A stretch of 7,357 bases of DNA from CAZOLI01 sp964580675. Its GTDB lineage: Bacteria; Planctomycetota; MHYJ01; CAYXQY01. Made by a program: the position numbers and the translations under genes. Below are positions 4,896 to 7,357 of the stretch, one piece after another. Positions within the stretch are counted from its first letter, which is position 1; each line of letters starts with the position of its first letter. Where the stretch lies: contig CAZOLI010000090.1 in assembly GCA_964580675.1 (NCBI GenBank), positions 1 to 7,357 on the forward strand, given 5' to 3'. The notes below the pieces were generated by a model. It did not search any database and had not been told where the DNA came from. It was given only the letters and a program-made list of their open reading frames with translations.

Positions 4896-5134
4896 CGATA
4901 CACTGACAGGCAACTTCCATCGGACTCCGTCCGGTCGGGGCTCCGTCTTTTGGGAAATAGTTTTACTTAGTCCCGGAATTTCACCTTACTCATCACTCCT
5001 TACTCCTTACTCCTCACTTGGAACGCTCCTGACTGATCACTTCTTCCTCGAAACGCATGCTCGCCTCTTTATCCTTATCCTTATCTTGATCTTAATCTAC
5101 GGTTCGAAGAACCGTCCGCCGTGTCCCGAGCAGG
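4896..5134. repeat. Inner, diverged part of the left arm
   Basis: No gene. It holds hairpin ATCGGAC-tcc-GTCCGGT (4919-4935; relative at 6676-6692), five heptamers of CTTACTC type (4985-5019; relative at 6990-7017), a CTCCTGACT / GCTCGCCTC stretch (5059-5067; relative at 6940-6948), hexamers (5067-5096) and hairpin ACGGTTC-gaa-GAACCGT (5099-5115). The module order mirrors the right arm, but lengths and sequence differ. The last hairpin lies 20 bp beyond the protease stop codon. It could shape that transcript's 3' end, although no U-run follows. Confidence 0.65.
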
Positions 5135-6421
5135 TTAATCCAGGTTCTCCAGCCGTTCTTTGGTTTTCTTCCGGCCCTTTTCCGAAAGCCGGTCGTCCTC
5201 CAGGAGGTTTTTGTATACCCGTTTGGCTTCCCGGTCCCGACCCTGTTCTTCGAGGGATCGCCCGTAATAAAAACGACCCATGCCCCATTTATTGGCGTAC
5301 GGAAAGTACAGCGTCATCTTTTGGAATGCGTTTTCGGCCTTTTCGTAATCCCCGTTGCCAAAATGACCGAGTCCCCGGAACAGATACGCGCTGTCCAGGT
5401 AACCGGAGTTGGCGGTTGATTCGATGAACGTATTCATATGGTCAACTGTTTTTTGAAAATTCTTTTGCCGGCGGTGAATGATGCCCAGGTAATAAAGGGC
5501 GTGCATGCCAAACACTGATTTCGGGTGTTTCTCCCGAACCGATGCAAAGCGGGAAATGGCCGTTTCGTAGTTTTCGTTTTGAAACGGTTCCAGCGCGTTC
5601 CGGAACGTATCAAGTCCTCCGGCATGGGTCTTGATTTGACGCAGGGCGTATTTCTTCCCTTTTTTTCGAAATGCCTCCGGGGTCATCCCGATTGCCGACG
5701 TCAGGACGTCAAGTACGGATCGGGTTTTGTGTTTATCGCGATATTTGTTAAGAACCGTCCGGACAAGGGAATCAATGGTGCCGCGATATTTTGACCCGGC
5801 AAATTTCAACATCAGGTAACAGTAGGGATAATCCTCGAACCCGACCTCTTCATCGAGGTCCGCGAGTAGTGCTTTCGGGTCCTTCGATTTGATCAGTTCC
5901 GGACGAATTACATACGCCCCTTCATTCGCCAGCACCAGGGCGACCCCCTCCTGAAACCACTTCGGCAGCCCGGCATTGAGTCGCGGATCAAGCACCAGCC
6001 GGAAAACGAGGTGAACCGCTTCGTGGTACAAAACCGTGTCCAGTGGGGTTCGCCCGGGCACAAAGGATTCCGGCATCAGAATCAGTTTCGGGTGGCCTTC
6101 CTTCGTGTCCGTCACCATGCCGGCCTGTTTGAACTCCGAATCATAGGCCCGCAGCTGCACATGAATCGGGACGTCAGAGGGAAGAGTCACGTCCAGGCGA
6201 TTGGCGACGTCCGTCAGGTCCTTCCGTAATTTATGCTGTATGTTGTCAAACAGATCCGAATAACGCGTCGTTTTTTGGAACGGACTGTCATATGCCTCCC
6301 GGTGAACAATGATGTTCGGGGGTTCCTCCGTAGATTGACCCCGGCAATCCGCCACGGGGAGAACGAACCCCTGTCCGATGACAAGAAAACACAGGAGGAT
6401 ACAGGTGCGTGCGTCAGTCAT
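5135..6421 (-). CDS. Exported HEXXH metalloprotease-like protein with C-terminal TPR repeats
   Basis: 428 aa from ATG 6421. The start is chosen because MTDAR plus the hydrophobic CILLCFLVIGQGFVL makes a compact signal peptide; an in-frame ATG at 6475 would add 18 residues. Neither start has a clear Shine-Dalgarno sequence. The protein probably acts in the periplasm or outside the cell. YHEAVHLVF (His133-Glu134-x-x-His137) is a zinc-binding HEXXH motif. PKWFQEGVA about 20 residues on supplies the third ligand Glu (158), as in gluzincins of the peptidase MA-like group. The C-terminal part, about 270-415, has roughly four TPR-like helix pairs (ENYETAISRFASV, KNFQKTVDHMNTF, GDYEKAENAFQKM, GRDREAKRVYKNL), suggesting protein-protein contacts. 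The gene is alone, enclosed by long inverted repeats, and appears intact. Protease activity is inferred; the substrate is unknown. Confidence 0.82.
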   Translation of the reverse strand: MTDARTCILLCFLVIGQGFVLPVADCRGQSTEEPPNIIVHREAYDSPFQKTTRYSDLFDNIQHKLRKDLTDVANRLDVTLPSDVPIHVQLRAYDSEFKQAGMVTDTKEGHPKLILMPESFVPGRTPLDTVLYHEAVHLVFRLVLDPRLNAGLPKWFQEGVALVLANEGAYVIRPELIKSKDPKALLADLDEEVGFEDYPYCYLMLKFAGSKYRGTIDSLVRTVLNKYRDKHKTRSVLDVLTSAIGMTPEAFRKKGKKYALRQIKTHAGGLDTFRNALEPFQNENYETAISRFASVREKHPKSVFGMHALYYLGIIHRRQKNFQKTVDHMNTFIESTANSGYLDSAYLFRGLGHFGNGDYEKAENAFQKMTLYFPYANKWGMGRFYYGRSLEEQGRDREAKRVYKNLLEDDRLSEKGRKKTKERLENLD

Positions 6422-6740
6422 AAATGTAGTGGATGCTGTTAAATTGATATTCGCTTTTTCTGATGACGGGGCCATCCGAACGATCGGTCAACATGCATTC
6501 GTCATGTGTATTGTCCAATTTCCCCCCGACGAAATCTACCGGAAAACTGTCAACTCCTGTGAAAGGTGGTAATTTGTCAACTTCCTTATGAAGGACAGTC
6601 AGGCGCATAGTAAGAGTATCGGCATCCCGTCGGAGCGACCAAACATCACGTTGCATCCCCAATGCATGAGACCCGATCGGACAACGTCCGATGGAAGGAG
6701 GATGTACCTAAACGGTACGCCATCTTTTATCAGGGAGGAG
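6422..6740. other. Upstream region of the protease gene
   Basis: No second gene is supported. The region should hold the protease promoter. TTGACC on the minus strand (6490-6485) is a -35-like hexamer, but I see no good -10 at proper spacing. Nearer the arm lie hairpins ATCGGAC-aac-GTCCGAT (6676-6692) and GTACC-taaac-GGTAC (6704-6718). The first is a counterpart of 4919-4935 on the other side of the gene. Confidence 0.45.
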
Positions 6741-6746
6741 GATGGG

Positions 6747-6822
6747 ACGGTACGGTGGACCGTAGATAAAGATAAAGATAAGGATAAAGATAAAGAGGCG
6801 AGCATACGTTACGAGTCAGGAG
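6747..6822 (-). repeat. Hairpin-hexamer module, right side copy 3
   Basis: Imperfect hairpin ACGGTAC-ggt-GGACCGT (6747-6763), then GATAAA/GATAAG hexamers, then GAGGCGAGC and a CATACGTTACGAGTCAGGAG tail. Positions 6764-6822 repeat exactly at 6909-6967 (59 bp, offset 145). Confidence 0.75.
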
Positions 6823-6885
6823 TAAGGGGTCAAGGAATAATTAATCACCAAAGCCAGAGCCCCGACGGTGACGGAGCGGGCCGGG

Positions 6886-6967
6886 ACGGTCCGGAGGACC
6901 GTGGATTAAGATAAAGATAAAGATAAGGATAAAGATAAAGAGGCGAGCATACGTTACGAGTCAGGAG
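6886..6967 (-). repeat. Hairpin-hexamer module, right side copy 2
   Basis: Hairpin ACGGTCC-gga-GGACCGT (6886-6902), a hexamer tract (6905-6940), GAGGCGAGC (6940-6948), and the same tail as at 6803-6822. A CCCCGACGGTGACGG box precedes it, matching the boxes in both 307-bp arms. Confidence 0.75.
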
Positions 6968-6989
6968 CGTTTCGAGTGAGAATCGTTTT

Positions 6990-7017
6990 GAGTAAGGAGT
7001 GAGGAGTAATGAGTAAG
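6990..7017 (-). repeat. Heptamer tract GAGTAAG-like
   Basis: GAGTAAG, GAGTGAG, GAGTAAT, GAGTAAG. It is the inverted counterpart of the CTTACTC heptamers at 4985-5019. Confidence 0.7.
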
Positions 7018-7048
7018 AGATCATGTGGAAGCGAGGGGGATATTTGCA

Positions 7049-7355
7049 CCAAAGCCGGAGCCCCGACCGTCAGGGAGGGGGACGGAACGGTCCGGAGGAC
7101 CGTGGATTAAGATAAAGATAAGGATAAAGATCAAGATTTTGGTTTATTCGTTTATGTGTTGATTGGTAGATCCGTTGATTGGTTGATTTGTTGATTGGGT
7201 AAGAACCGTCGGGGGATGGGCGTCAGTCGTCGAGCGTCCGACGTCGTTCCTTTTTCGAATTTCGTATTTCGTATTTCGAATTTTATCACGTCGCTTCCGC
7301 CCCAGTCAGAAGAGATGGTTTTCAAATTGGAACGAAGGCATCTTGCCTTCGCAAA
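7049..7355 (-). repeat. Right arm of the 307-bp inverted repeat
   Basis: Reverse complement of 4589-4895 with the same modules in mirror order, ending in the A hairpin (7333-7351). The window ends two bases later. The last bases, on the minus strand TATTTGCG, resemble the sequence before the A hairpin at 4409 more than that at 4589. Confidence 0.9.
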
Positions 7356-7357
7356 TA

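Noticed and set aside
5099..5115. GGTTCGAA, resembling a tRNA T-arm
   Set aside because: It is the loop side of a repeat hairpin; no acceptor, D or anticodon arm can be built around it.
6290..6421. Lipoprotein signal in the protease (VADC)
   Set aside because: Asp before the Cys does not fit the lipobox; an ordinary signal peptide is more likely.
6588..6914. Plus-strand frame containing a KDKDKDKDK run
   Set aside because: The run is the translation of a GATAAA hexamer tract in a repeat module; no protein signal outside it.
4589..7355. Calling the inverted-repeat cassette an insertion sequence
   Set aside because: No transposase lies inside and no target-site duplication can be seen, since the right flank is missing.

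Overview
The window carries a few bacterial genes set in an unusually large amount of repeat-rich, apparently non-coding DNA. Only four protein-coding regions hold up: the 3' end of a nucleotidyltransferase-like gene (2-226, +), a small regulator-like protein with three helix-turn-helix domains (1844-2665, +), a REP-associated tyrosine transposase (RAYT, IS200/IS605 superfamily; 3070-3528, -), and an exported HEXXH metalloprotease-like protein with TPR repeats (5135-6421, -). The signal peptide, sigma-70-like promoters and RAYT show this is bacterial. The heavy load of hairpin repeats and 6-, 7- and 8-base tandem tracts resembles intergenic DNA of uncultured FCB/PVC-type candidate phyla. That placement is an impression, not something the sequence proves.

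Layout. 1-226: gene end. 227-1750: no convincing gene, but REP-like hairpins (520-584, 961-1022), a heptamer tract, an A/B hairpin block (1021-1240) and a C block of inverted GTAG elements (1360-1635). 1755-2665: promoter with a dyad, then the triple-HTH gene. 2666-3069: hairpin repeats. 3070-3528: RAYT, flanked by inverted copies of a three-hairpin element (2981-3061 and 3803-3885). 3959-4202: second, diverged C block. 4233-4618: more A and B hairpins, including a 158-bp direct repeat of 1021-1178. 4589-7355: a protease-TPR gene enclosed by 307-bp inverted repeats that match at all but about two positions. Diverged arms of the same modular make-up continue inwards.

The genes do not form an operon: the HTH gene converges on the RAYT, and the protease gene stands alone inside its inverted repeats. 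The most coherent biological unit is the RAYT with its putative substrates: several hairpins have GTAG (or TTAG/ATAG) at the stem foot, the mark used by the E. coli REP transposase, and diverged copies keep their stems through paired base changes. The second striking structure is the inverted-repeat cassette around the protease gene. The window stops two bases beyond the alignable end of the right arm, which may reflect a contig break in a repeat.
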